From a virus: a stretch of 22,812 nt of DNA. Under the pieces are notes generated by a model that saw nothing but the letters and a program-made list of their open reading frames with translations, searched no databases and was not told where the DNA came from. Shown piece after piece: positions 6,339 to 12,586 of this stretch. The stretch is taken from the IMG/VR virus record IMGVR_UViG_3300031216_000069, positions 1 through 22,812 of that record, one strand, 5' to 3'. Position 1 is the first letter of the stretch. Each line of letters starts with the position of its first letter. A program made the position numbers and the translations under genes.

Positions 6339-6487
6339 GCCGCGACGACCGGATGCAGTACGAGATAGACCCGTCCGACCGCTGGGACATCGACCTCGCA
6401 CTCTGGTCGCCGCAGCCCGGCGAGCCGGTCGAGCCGTTGCCGCCCGAGGCCGATGAGCGCACCTACTGCCGGGACCACTGGGCATGA
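6335..6487 (+). CDS. 50-aa acidic hypothetical protein
   Basis: ATG 6335 overlaps the upstream stop, and the stop overlaps the next ATG (6484), both as ATGA. The product is acidic and Pro-rich in the middle (SPQPGEPVEPLPPEADE), with a C-terminal YCRDHWA. No family is recognised. Tight double overlap supports it as a real gene of the 5928 operon. Confidence 0.6.
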   Translation: MSRDDRMQYEIDPSDRWDIDLALWSPQPGEPVEPLPPEADERTYCRDHWA

Positions 6488-6618
6488 CCCCTCGCGGGGC
6501 GCACGACTTCCGGCGAGGACCGGACGGCCAGTGGCAGCGTCAACGGCGCGACGAGCTGGCGTGGCGCACCCTCGTCGTGAAGGAGCGGCCGGAAAGGAAC
6601 CACTGGAAGTGGGAGTGA
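6484..6618 (+). CDS. 44-aa basic hypothetical protein
   Basis: ATG 6484 overlaps the upstream stop and the TGA overlaps GTG 6615. The product is rich in Arg and Trp (FRRGPDGQWQRQRRDELAWR), which would suit nucleic acid binding, but no known motif is present. Confidence 0.55.
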   Translation: MTPRGAHDFRRGPDGQWQRQRRDELAWRTLVVKERPERNHWKWE

Positions 6619-6803
6619 ACGAGACGTGCCTGGCCGTGTGGACCGCAGATCGGCGCTGCTTCGGTTGGGCCGTCAACGGTGATCCGCTCCACGGCTGTGA
6701 GCTTGAGCTTGGGCATCGCCGCCGTACGCGAGCCCATCAGTGTCGGTGCGGCGCGCAGGCGGGCAACGACGGGGTGCTCCCGCCGCCTCGGTTGAACCCG
6801 TAG
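6615..6803 (+). CDS. 62-aa Cys/His-containing hypothetical protein
   Basis: GTG 6615 is chosen for its GTGA overlap; GTG 6609 in the same frame is an alternative. Cysteines occur in CLAVW, RRCFGW, HGCELELGH and CRCG, consistent with metal binding. The pattern RRCFGWAVNGDPLHGCELELGH resembles small phage proteins with a Cys-x-n-HxxC site, though no named family fits. It ends the operon, followed by a hairpin at 6802-6832. Confidence 0.6.
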   Translation: MNETCLAVWTADRRCFGWAVNGDPLHGCELELGHRRRTRAHQCRCGAQAGNDGVLPPPRLNP

Positions 6804-6832
6804 CGGTCGGGGAGTACGAACCCCGCCCCGCT
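6802..6832 (+). terminator. GC-rich hairpin, possible terminator
   Basis: AGCGG (6802-6806), one unpaired base, CGGGG (6808-6812), an 8-nt loop AGTACGAA, CCCCG (6821-6825), two unpaired bases, CCGCT (6828-6832): a 10-bp interrupted stem between the last operon gene and promoter copy 3. There is no U-tract, which is common for terminators in GC-rich actinobacteria and their phages. Confidence 0.45.
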
Positions 6833-6845
6833 CAGGATTGTCTAC

Positions 6846-6883
6846 ACGAAGGGTTGCATTCCCGACAACGGTCGGGGTAGGTT
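6846..6883 (+). promoter_or_regulatory. Dispersed promoter-operator repeat, copy 3
   Basis: TTGCAT (6854-6859), an 18-bp spacer with the dyad CCCGACAACGGTCGGG (6861-6876), and TAGGTT (6878-6883). Unlike the other copies, no start codon follows at 6 nt. Instead a short leader carries ACACCCACCCCGAAAGG (6891-6907), related to the ribosome-binding element after the leaderless genes, and ATG 6916. This copy looks like the cassette without its first gene. Confidence 0.8.
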
Positions 6884-6915
6884 GCTCGTAGACACCCACC
6901 CCGAAAGGAAACGCC

Positions 6916-7428
6916 ATGCCCACCAACACCACACCCGCCCTCCCAGCCCATAGGAGCACCGCAGGATTCCCCCTGCAAGCCTGCACTCGATGCGGCGGCG
7001 GAGGCCACTACAGCTTCAACTCGGTCACCGGCTCCACCTGCTTCGGATGCGGCGGAACAGGATGGGTCGTAGCAGCCGGAGCACGCAAGGCCCACGGCGA
7101 ATACCACACGGCCTTCCGCGCCGAGACGCAACCCATGCTCGGCAACGTCGAACGCAACGACATCATCGAATGGCCGTACCGCTCCGACCAGTGGCACACC
7201 GTCGAAACGACACTGGTCGACCATGACACCCCGTGCGGCTGGTCGAACGGCGAGGAGTGTGCATGGCGCATCGTCATCCACCTCGATGACGGAGAACCCA
7301 TCAACGCCGCCACCCACCAGGTCGTCAACCGGAAGAAGCGCGACACCTGGCACGCCCGCCGAGCCGAGTACGTCGAAGCGGCCCTCAAAGGCTGGCGGCG
7401 CTCCGGCAAGAAGGGCGGCGTCAAGTGA
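6916..7428 (+). CDS. DnaJ-type zinc-finger-like protein
   Basis: The product has 170 residues from ATG 6916, 9 nt after GAAAGG. Residues about 23-49 hold CTRCGGGGHY and CFGCGGTGWV, two CxxCxGxG-type knuckles that would form half of a DnaJ-like zinc domain. The remainder is mixed alpha/beta with several Trp/His and a basic C-terminal tail (GWRRSGKKGGVK). In DnaJ these repeats bind unfolded protein, but isolated pairs in phage proteins have no settled role. There is no J-domain. The stop overlaps the next GTG (GTGA). Confidence 0.7.
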   Translation: MPTNTTPALPAHRSTAGFPLQACTRCGGGGHYSFNSVTGSTCFGCGGTGWVVAAGARKAHGEYHTAFRAETQPMLGNVERNDIIEWPYRSDQWHTVETTLVDHDTPCGWSNGEECAWRIVIHLDDGEPINAATHQVVNRKKRDTWHARRAEYVEAALKGWRRSGKKGGVK

Positions 7429-7703
7429 CCGCCATCATCTACCGGGACCAGCACCCCACCTTCACCGAGGTGGAGGAGGAGTACGTGTGGGGCGCGTTCG
7501 GTCCGATCTCCGGCGGTCGATGGGCCTCGTACGACGAGTACGAGGCGTTCTGCGTCCGATGCGGAACGGTAGTCGGCTTCACCGTCGACGTGTGCGACGA
7601 AACCGGGCACGACCGGGTCCGCACAATCACTATTTGGGAGGATCCCCTGATGCAGCCGTATTGCGAAGATTGCGTCATCGACGTAGAGGACGCAGCGCGA
7701 TGA
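7425..7703 (+). CDS. 92-aa protein with two CxxC knuckles
   Basis: GTG 7425 overlaps the upstream stop. CVRC (about residues 43-46) and CEDC (about 83-86) flank a beta-rich region with an additional Cys and His (VDVCDETGH), forming a likely zinc site. Aromatic, acidic N-terminus (EVEEEYVWGAFG). No family is recognised. Coupled by ATGA to the next gene. Confidence 0.65.
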   Translation: MTAIIYRDQHPTFTEVEEEYVWGAFGPISGGRWASYDEYEAFCVRCGTVVGFTVDVCDETGHDRVRTITIWEDPLMQPYCEDCVIDVEDAAR

Positions 7704-7879
7704 GCGGCAGGCCCCGTCCTCACGGCGCAGCCCTGAACGTCGTCTGTACCGGCGACTGGGCTTGCGATGGCCGGTCGCACTGCTCATGTTGGTGGGATGC
7801 CCCGCTGAACTCGGAGGCTGACTGCTGCTGCGGCGACATCGAAACGTACGACAAGTGGGCGAAACGGGTCCAGCGATGA
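7700..7879 (+). CDS. 59-aa Cys-rich protein
   Basis: ATG 7700 overlaps the upstream stop. The product has at least seven Cys (VVCTGDWACDGRSHCSCWW ... DCCCGD), one of the highest densities in the window, suggesting one or two zinc or other metal sites. No family is recognised. The stop overlaps the next ATG. Confidence 0.6.
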   Translation: MSGRPRPHGAALNVVCTGDWACDGRSHCSCWWDAPLNSEADCCCGDIETYDKWAKRVQR

Positions 7880-8088
7880 GCGGCTACCGGAAGCAACTAC
7901 GCAAGGTCGCAGCGAAACGAGGGTGGACGATCAGTGTTCGAAACAACTCGCACCTTCGTCTCTCAAAGCAAGGGTGCCGGGACGTCAACTGCTCGATGAG
8001 CCCAAAGACCGACATGACGATCAAGGCCGTCGAGCGGGACATGGACAGGGCCGAAGGGCTCCGCCCCGACCCGTACGCCACCCACTGA
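7876..8088 (+). CDS. HicA-like small protein (dsRBD-like fold)
   Basis: The product has 70 residues from ATG 7876 (ATGA overlap). The layout of an N-terminal helix (YRKQLRKVAAKRGW), strand TISVRNN, SHLRLSK and a later strand plus helix (VNCSMSP ... TIKAVERDMDRAE) follows the HicA mRNA-interferase fold, in which a His in the SH-x-hydrophobic strand is catalytic; His34 in NSHLRL fits. No HicB antitoxin is adjacent, so this may be an RNA-binding or regulatory relative rather than a toxin. Fold moderately supported; activity unproven. Confidence 0.6.
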   Translation: MSGYRKQLRKVAAKRGWTISVRNNSHLRLSKQGCRDVNCSMSPKTDMTIKAVERDMDRAEGLRPDPYATH

Positions 8089-8097
8089 CGATCCGAC

Positions 8098-8109
8098 TAC
8101 GATCGGCTC
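8098..8109 (+). promoter_or_regulatory. Putative leaderless -10 element for the DUF1360-like gene
   Basis: TACGAT (8098-8103) and CGGCTC directly precede ATG 8110. The same TANNNT-CGGCTC-start arrangement is found at 8523-8535. No Shine-Dalgarno is present and no clear -35 is seen. Confidence 0.5.
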
Positions 8110-8400
8110 ATGCCGTTCCTCCTCGTCGCGTTGACCATCCTCGCCGTATGGCGGATCACCCGGTTCGTCACGATGGACTTCCTGGCCGAACCGGTCCGAG
8201 CGTGGGCCGCGCGCCGAGGCGAGAAGATCGGCTACCTGTTCGAATGCCCGTGGTGCCTGAGCATCTGGATCGCTCCGATCGTCGTAGTGCCGGTTGTCAT
8301 CTGGCCGGACAACCGAGCCATCCTCGCCGCACTCCTCGTCTTGACGGCGTCCGGTGCGGCCGGGATGCTCGCCGTCATCGAAGATCGCCTCGACCGGTGA
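8110..8400 (+). CDS. DUF1360-like membrane protein
   Basis: The 96-residue product has a hydrophobic N-terminal segment (PFLLVALTILAVWRITRFV), then a polar region (DFLAEPVRAWAARRGEKIGYLF), ECPWCLSIW, and two further hydrophobic stretches (IAPIVVVPVVIW; ILAALLVLTASGAAGMLA). The combination WRITR...D followed by C-x-W-C-x-S-x-W is typical of DUF1360 proteins found in phages and Gram-positive bacteria. The function is unknown; an inner-membrane location is expected. Together with the next small membrane protein it is the only candidate here for a lysis-related membrane function, but that is speculative. Confidence 0.7.
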   Translation: MPFLLVALTILAVWRITRFVTMDFLAEPVRAWAARRGEKIGYLFECPWCLSIWIAPIVVVPVVIWPDNRAILAALLVLTASGAAGMLAVIEDRLDR

Positions 8401-8507
8401 CGTGGGTAGACCTACTCGTTGGCGCGTTGTTCTTCGTCGTGTTTGGTGCCGGGATGCTCGGAGAAGCGTGGTGGCGTCGTCGCAGCGGCCGAGACTATCC
8501 CTGGTGA
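8397..8507 (+). CDS. 36-aa single-span membrane peptide
   Basis: GTG 8397 overlaps the upstream stop (GTGA). The peptide has one hydrophobic helix (WVDLLVGALFFVVFGAGMLG) followed by a basic tail (EAWWRRRSGRD), so it should be N-out/C-in by the positive-inside rule. It is coupled to the DUF1360-like gene, which suggests that the two act together in the membrane. Holin-like accessory, membrane anchor or superinfection functions are possible; none is shown. Confidence 0.6.
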   Translation: MTWVDLLVGALFFVVFGAGMLGEAWWRRRSGRDYPW

Positions 8508-8522
8508 CCTGAGCCGGGAAGG

Positions 8523-8534
8523 TAACCTCGGCTC
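8523..8534 (+). promoter_or_regulatory. Putative leaderless -10 element for the portal gene
   Basis: TAACCT (8523-8528), then CGGCTC, then GTG 8535: again 6 nt and no Shine-Dalgarno. The CGGCTC between hexamer and start is identical to that before 8110. Confidence 0.5.
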
Positions 8535-10430
8535 GTGAGCGATCGACCGACACGTTCCAAGCCGCACGTATTTAGCCTCGTCGCCGCTGCAGAAGTCATC
8601 ACGTCGAAGGGCGTCACCCGCAAGCTCAAAGGGCAGAGACTTCTCCCGTGGCAGGAGCAAGCGTGGATGCACTACGACACGGTCGGGGAGTTCCGGTTCG
8701 GTGTGAACTGGTTGTCGAACGCCATGTCGCGCGTCAACTTGACGGCCGCTCGCCCACCGTTGCAGGTCGGCGACGAACCGACTCCGATCCGCACCGACAG
8801 CGACTCGCCCGAGGAGTACACGAAGGCGCAGCGGCGTGCCGCCGAGCTGGTCGAGTACATCGCTGGTGGATCAATCGGGCAAGGGCAGATCCTCGGCGAG
8901 TTCGGGCAGCACCTTTCGGTCGCCGGGTTCGGGTGGCTCATCGCCGAACCCGACCTTGAGGACGAGGACGCCGACGAGTACGAGACGTGGGGCGTCTACT
9001 CACAGGACGCCGTGAAGGTCGAATCGAACAAGGTGATGATGGCGACCGGTGGCAGCGGTAGCGACGGGTGGCGCGTAGTGCATCCGAGCGCCCTCGTCGT
9101 GAAGTGCTGGCGGCGTCACCCTCGTCGCCCGTGGGAACCGGACGCTCCGGTGCGGGCCGTCCTCGGCATCCTCGACCAGATCGACCTACTGTCGGCGCAC
9201 ATCACAGCGACGGGCCGCTCCCGTCTGGCCGGTGCCGGGATGATGGCGATCCCCACGGAAGCCGAGTTCCCTCCTGCTCCGATCCCCGAGGACGGCTCAA
9301 CTCCGCTCGACCCGTTCGACTACTTCGTGGAGAACCTGGTCGAGACGATGACCGTTCCGATCCGCGACCGGGACAACGCCTCGTCCGTCGTGCCGCTCGT
9401 CGTGCAGATCCCCGGCGAGTACATCGACAAGTTGAAGCACCTCTCGTTCTCGACGCCGTTCGATGCGCAGGCGAAGGAGTTGCTGACCGACGCGATCAAG
9501 CGGCTGGCGCTCGGCCTCGACATGCCGCCCGAGATCCTGATGGGCATGGGTGGCGTCAACCACTGGACCGCCTGGCAGGTTGAGGAGACTGCCGTCACGC
9601 TGCACATCGAACCGGCTGCAGAGGTGGTCTGCGCTGCGCTGACCGAGGGGTACCTTCGTGCCGCGCTCGAAGCGGAGGGCCTGCCCACAAACGAGGCGAT
9701 CGTCTGGTACGACACGTCCGACCTGACATCTCCTCCCGACAAGTCAGGGAACGTGGTCCTCGCATACGACCGCAACGAGGTGTCGGCTGCGGCGTTGCGT
9801 CGCGAGCTCGGGCTTGGCGAGGATGACAAGCCGGACGACGCCGAGTTCCGAAAGCGGGTGCTCCTTGAGTTGGCTCGCGCTGCCCCTGTGCTCGCTCCCG
9901 CCCTCCTCGCCGAAGTGGGCATCATGGCGGAGGAGATCGCAGTTGCACCGGAGGATGTCCCAGCACTGGAAGATGCTGCACGCCCGTCTACGCCTGGCGA
10001 TGGGCCGTCCGGTCCGGACAGCCGTACGGGCGGAACACCGCCACGAGGTGACCGTCCAGGCGTCGATGCGGGCGCTGCGGTGTCGGCGACGATCATGGCG
10101 TGCGACGGCATCGTGTATCGGGCGATGGAGCGTGCCGGTTCTCGTCTTCGTTCGGCGATCGGCCGGAAGGTTCCTGGCGGGCCGCAAGCCGTTGACCACG
10201 TTGACCCGACAACGCTGCACTCGGTGTACGACGCGACCGTCTACGCCGACCTCGATGCGCTGCTCACGGGAGCGTTCGATCGGGTACCTGACGTAGCCGA
10301 GTTCCTCGGGATCGACAGCGACGCTTTGGCCGGAACGCTGAACGCGTACTGCCGTGCGCTACTCGCATCCGGTCTGCCGCATGACCGGATGCGGCTCACG
10401 TCAGCGTTGGGCGCGGAAGCGACGATCTGA
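8535..10430 (+). CDS. Portal protein
   Basis: The product has 631 residues from GTG 8535. Order and content fit phage portals: an N-terminal entry region (QRLLPWQEQAWMHYDTVGEFRF), the early helix NWLSNAMSRV, an acidic wing region, and a central helical part (QAKELLTDAIKRLALGLDMP, then PEILMGMGGVNHWTAWQVEE and TVTLHIEPAAEVVCAALTEG-like segments) typical of the portal stem and crown in actinobacteriophages. The C-terminal 130 residues are Pro/Gly-rich then helical. It forms the dodecameric ring at one capsid vertex, where terminase docks and DNA enters. Overlap with the MuF-type gene (TGATG) supports the assignment. Confidence 0.85.
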   Translation: MSDRPTRSKPHVFSLVAAAEVITSKGVTRKLKGQRLLPWQEQAWMHYDTVGEFRFGVNWLSNAMSRVNLTAARPPLQVGDEPTPIRTDSDSPEEYTKAQRRAAELVEYIAGGSIGQGQILGEFGQHLSVAGFGWLIAEPDLEDEDADEYETWGVYSQDAVKVESNKVMMATGGSGSDGWRVVHPSALVVKCWRRHPRRPWEPDAPVRAVLGILDQIDLLSAHITATGRSRLAGAGMMAIPTEAEFPPAPIPEDGSTPLDPFDYFVENLVETMTVPIRDRDNASSVVPLVVQIPGEYIDKLKHLSFSTPFDAQAKELLTDAIKRLALGLDMPPEILMGMGGVNHWTAWQVEETAVTLHIEPAAEVVCAALTEGYLRAALEAEGLPTNEAIVWYDTSDLTSPPDKSGNVVLAYDRNEVSAAALRRELGLGEDDKPDDAEFRKRVLLELARAAPVLAPALLAEVGIMAEEIAVAPEDVPALEDAARPSTPGDGPSGPDSRTGGTPPRGDRPGVDAGAAVSATIMACDGIVYRAMERAGSRLRSAIGRKVPGGPQAVDHVDPTTLHSVYDATVYADLDALLTGAFDRVPDVAEFLGIDSDALAGTLNAYCRALLASGLPHDRMRLTSALGAEATI

Positions 10431-11272
10431 TGGCGTGGCCCCTCCCGGCCGAGCCGCCCTTGAACGCGTCCCCTGAGCGCACTGAGGAGTACCTGCGTGA
10501 GATGCAAGAGGTGCTGGCTGCGAGGATGGGTGACGAGGCTGGCCGGTTGGCGCGCGAGGCGGTCGTCGCGTACGCCGACGCGATGACGGCGGCGGTCGGT
10601 GACCCTGCCGTGTTCGACGCTGCGGAGGTGGCGTGGCGTGGCTTCATCACGCAGGAGGTCGGGTCGTACGTGGCGGGCATTCACCTGAACGGTGCGATGG
10701 TCGCGTTCTTCCGTACGCCGGGACTCGACGGCATCATCGACGATGTGGCCGAGGCGTGGCTGACGGTGGTCAACGAAGGGGCTGTCACCTATCAGGCGAC
10801 GGCAACGAACCGGATCGTGCAGGCGTCGGCGAGCACCTGGTCGGATGTCCGCTCGAAGACGGTGACTGCTCTGAGCGAGGGACTGTCGAACGAGGAGCTC
10901 AAGGAGTCGATTGAGGCGGTGACCGGCTACTCCGAGTATCGGGCTGCGACGATCGGCCGGACGGAGACGATGCAGGCGTACAACGCTGGCGATCTTGCTG
11001 GCGCGAAGGGGTTGGGGGAGTACGGGCCTCACGAGAAGGTGTGGATCGCTGCGCTTGATGCGCGTACTCGCGTGGAGCACGCCGAGGCTGATGGGCAGAC
11101 GGTCGGCATCAACGAGATGTTCGTGGTCATGGGCGAGCAGATCGAGCGGCCGGGCGAGGGGTCGGCGGCGAACGTTGTGAACTGTCGGTGCGTGATGGAG
11201 TTCCTGTATCCAGGCGATGCGCGGCCGGACGGCTCGGTTGTGCCGGAGACGCCCGAAGTTTCTTTGGACTAA
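10430..11272 (+). CDS. MuF-type minor head (head morphogenesis) protein
   Basis: The product has 280 residues; ATG 10430 overlaps the portal stop. The N-terminal two thirds is helical. The C-terminal region has the Mu gpF/SPP1 gp7 pattern: TIGRTETMQAYNAG (about residues 175-188), EKVWIAALDARTRVEHAEAD with the conserved W...D.RTR..H, DGQTV, and the terminal NVVNCRCVMEF. Family members bind the portal or are packed in the prohead in small numbers. It is the standard neighbour of the portal. Its TAA stop (11270-11272) abuts promoter repeat copy 4. Confidence 0.88.
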   Translation: MAWPLPAEPPLNASPERTEEYLREMQEVLAARMGDEAGRLAREAVVAYADAMTAAVGDPAVFDAAEVAWRGFITQEVGSYVAGIHLNGAMVAFFRTPGLDGIIDDVAEAWLTVVNEGAVTYQATATNRIVQASASTWSDVRSKTVTALSEGLSNEELKESIEAVTGYSEYRAATIGRTETMQAYNAGDLAGAKGLGEYGPHEKVWIAALDARTRVEHAEADGQTVGINEMFVVMGEQIERPGEGSAANVVNCRCVMEFLYPGDARPDGSVVPETPEVSLD

Positions 11273-11305
11273 GGGTTGCAATCCCGACACGGGTCGGGGT
11301 AGGTT
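11270..11305 (+). promoter_or_regulatory. Dispersed promoter-operator repeat, copy 4
   Basis: TTGCAA (11276-11281), an 18-bp spacer with the dyad CCCGACACGGGTCGGG (11283-11298), and TAGGTT (11300-11305). ATG 11312 follows after 6 nt. The spacer is identical to copy 1. It splits the head operon between the MuF-type gene and the protease. Confidence 0.85.
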
Positions 11306-11311
11306 ACAGAC

Positions 11312-11503
11312 ATGAGCAACCCCGACGCCCTCAAAAACATCCTCCTCCGCACCGCAGTGGCGCTCGACGCCCGCGCCGCTCAGGCTCTCCGCCTGGCGCA
11401 GAACGCAGCGGAGTTCGGCATGAACGCCGACCGCTACCAGGCTCAGTGGCAGTCATTCGCTGACCGCTCCAACCGAGCCGACCACGCAGCCTGGAACGGC
11501 TGA
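11312..11503 (+). CDS. 63-aa helical hypothetical protein, leaderless
   Basis: The product is Ala-rich and probably two or three helices (NILLRTAVALDARAAQALRL, then FGMNADRYQAQWQSFADRSN). No Cys, no membrane segment and no known family. The start is set by the promoter repeat. Like the gene at 1930 it is followed by the 18-nt conserved ribosome-binding element and a second small gene, although the two leaderless proteins are unrelated in sequence. Confidence 0.7.
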   Translation: MSNPDALKNILLRTAVALDARAAQALRLAQNAAEFGMNADRYQAQWQSFADRSNRADHAAWNG

Positions 11504-11505
11504 AT

Positions 11506-11523
11506 CGAACACCTACCCAAAGG
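11506..11523 (+). promoter_or_regulatory. Conserved ribosome-binding element, copy B
   Basis: CGAACACCTACCCAAAGG differs from 2143-2160 by one base and sits in the same place: after the stop of a leaderless gene and shortly before the ATG of a second gene (11531). Confidence 0.7.
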
Positions 11524-11530
11524 ACACATC

Positions 11531-11773
11531 ATGATGAAGTTCACTTGCCTCTACAACGGCAGCACCCTCCGCAACGAGTTTGAGATTCACAAGCCTGGCT
11601 GCAGAGACATCACCAAGCACACCGGCCTCGGAGGAGCAGCCGAGTTCCCCATCGAGGGCACCGACCTCAAGGACGCAGTACAACGCGAGATCGACGTGTA
11701 CCAAGCCCAAGATCAAGGCTGGGACTGGCCGCACTTCACCCTCATGCCATGCGCCCGAAAGTGCGACCGATGA
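11531..11773 (+). CDS. 80-aa hypothetical protein with HKPGCRDI motif
   Basis: ATG 11531 follows AAAGGA by about 8 nt; the ATG at 11534 (the second Met) is an alternative. The product has an N-terminal beta region (FTCLYNGSTLRNEFEIHKPGC), then RDITKH, a Gly-rich loop and a helix (DLKDAVQREIDVYQAQDQG), ending HFTLMPCARKCDR. Four Cys and several His could bind a metal. H-x-x-G-C-R-D motifs occur in small actinophage proteins of unknown function. Confidence 0.65.
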   Translation: MMKFTCLYNGSTLRNEFEIHKPGCRDITKHTGLGGAAEFPIEGTDLKDAVQREIDVYQAQDQGWDWPHFTLMPCARKCDR

Positions 11774-11817
11774 GCGCCCTGTGCGACGACGGCGCGTACC
11801 GGGCCACGGTGCCCTGA
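11770..11817 (+). CDS. 15-aa ORF coupled to the previous gene
   Basis: ATG 11770 overlaps the upstream stop (ATGA) and runs for 15 codons (MSALCDDGAYRATVP) up to the hairpin region. It may be a genuine tiny product, the remnant of a longer gene cut by the methyltransferase insertion, or chance. Confidence 0.25.
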   Translation: MSALCDDGAYRATVP

Positions 11818-11840
11818 GTCGCAGCGAGCGCCACGCAATC

Positions 11841-11875
11841 GACGGAGCCACCTGGTCACACCGGGCGGCTCCGTC
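11841..11875. terminator. Bidirectional hairpin terminator between convergent genes
   Basis: GACGGAGCC (11841-11849) pairs perfectly with GGCTCCGTC (11867-11875). After one mismatch, CCTGG/CCGGG adds five inner pairs (one G-T wobble) around a 5-nt loop TCACA. The hairpin lies between the last forward small gene and the stop of the reverse methyltransferase (complement of TCA at 11879-11881). Its symmetry would serve both strands. No U-tract is present. Confidence 0.75.
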
Positions 11876-11878
11876 GCG

Positions 11879-12538
11879 TCAGGGCGACGCTTGCAGCCTG
11901 CGTAGAAGCTGCCGTCCGATGTGCTCCGTGTACGCCGGAGGGATCGCCTTTGAAAGCGGGTGAGTCGGAAGCCAATCGATGCCCATCGCGATCTGACGAA
12001 GCCGTAACTCCCCCTCGTACTGCAGGTTCCCGTGAACCCCGACGACCGACGACAGCTTCTTCGTTCGCATCGAGTTGTTCAGCGACCGGAACCGAGGCTG
12101 CTGCCATTCGTGCATACACCGCTTCCCGGCGCACGGCCAGTTCGTTTCAAACAGGCGATGCCGCCGAAGGTGCAGGCGAAACGACGAACCGCAGAGCATG
12201 ACCGGATTCCGTAGGTGCGGGCGCGCCGCTGCAACGTTCTCGATCACGTACGGGACGCCGGAGGCGAAGAGGCGGTCACGGATGACGGCGATGAGGTTGA
12301 CATGCTCGTGCCGATTTGGGGTGACCGTTGAGAACACCTGGCACGGAGGCGACGCGTGGATCGCATCGAAGCGCAACGGCCACGACGCCACGTCCACCGC
12401 ATCCGCCTGAATGAACTGGAACGGGTAGTCCGGCATCGGATTCCGGTCAATCCCGATCACGTCGAAGCCTGCCCGGTGGTAGCCCATCGACGCTCCACCG
12501 CCACCGCAGAAGAGGTCGAGGAGTACCGGTCGGGTCAC
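11879..12538 (-). CDS. DNA (cytosine-5) methyltransferase, short phage type
   Basis: The product has 219 residues from GTG (complement of 12536-12538). Motif I is LLDLFCGGGGASMGYHRAGF (residues 6-25), an acidic motif II lies in VIGIDRN, motif IV is SPPCQ with catalytic Cys66, motif VI is IENV (99-102), motif VIII is RRHRLFETNW, and the C-terminus IPPAYTEHIGRQLL matches motif X. The target recognition region is very short compared with Dcm/HhaI (about 330 residues), as in other actinophage methylases of this size. It probably methylates phage DNA against restriction. It is the only reverse-strand gene here, with its own promoter and terminator, so it behaves like a moron inserted in the head operon. 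Confidence 0.9.
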   Translation of the reverse strand: MTRPVLLDLFCGGGGASMGYHRAGFDVIGIDRNPMPDYPFQFIQADAVDVASWPLRFDAIHASPPCQVFSTVTPNRHEHVNLIAVIRDRLFASGVPYVIENVAAARPHLRNPVMLCGSSFRLHLRRHRLFETNWPCAGKRCMHEWQQPRFRSLNNSMRTKKLSSVVGVHGNLQYEGELRLRQIAMGIDWLPTHPLSKAIPPAYTEHIGRQLLRRLQASP

Positions 12539-12544
12539 GCTCGG

Positions 12545-12550
12545 AGGGTA
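12545..12550 (-). promoter_or_regulatory. Putative leaderless -10 element of the methyltransferase
   Basis: On the reverse strand TACCCT (complement of 12545-12550) is followed by CCGAGC and the GTG start at 12538, a 6-nt gap as in the forward leaderless genes. It is divergent to the protease promoter about 30 bp away. Confidence 0.5.
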
Positions 12551-12580
12551 GCAATCACCCGCTGACTACGACGTGAGGTC

Positions 12581-12586
12581 TACGCT
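12581..12586 (+). promoter_or_regulatory. Putative leaderless -10 element of the protease gene
   Basis: TACGCT (12581-12586) lies 7 nt before ATG 12594. This argues for ATG 12594 over the in-frame GTG 12573, which would put the start upstream of the -10 hexamer. No convincing -35 box is visible. Confidence 0.5.

Noticed and set aside
8671-8690. Partial match to the promoter dyad (CGACACGGTCGGGG) in the portal gene
   Set aside because: It lacks the -35 and -10 boxes, the left arm is incomplete, and it is coding sequence in the middle of a gene.
10241-11290. Reverse-strand open frame of 349 codons opposite portal and MuF-type genes
   Set aside because: Antisense shadow of two well-supported forward genes; Arg/His/Leu-rich translation without motifs.
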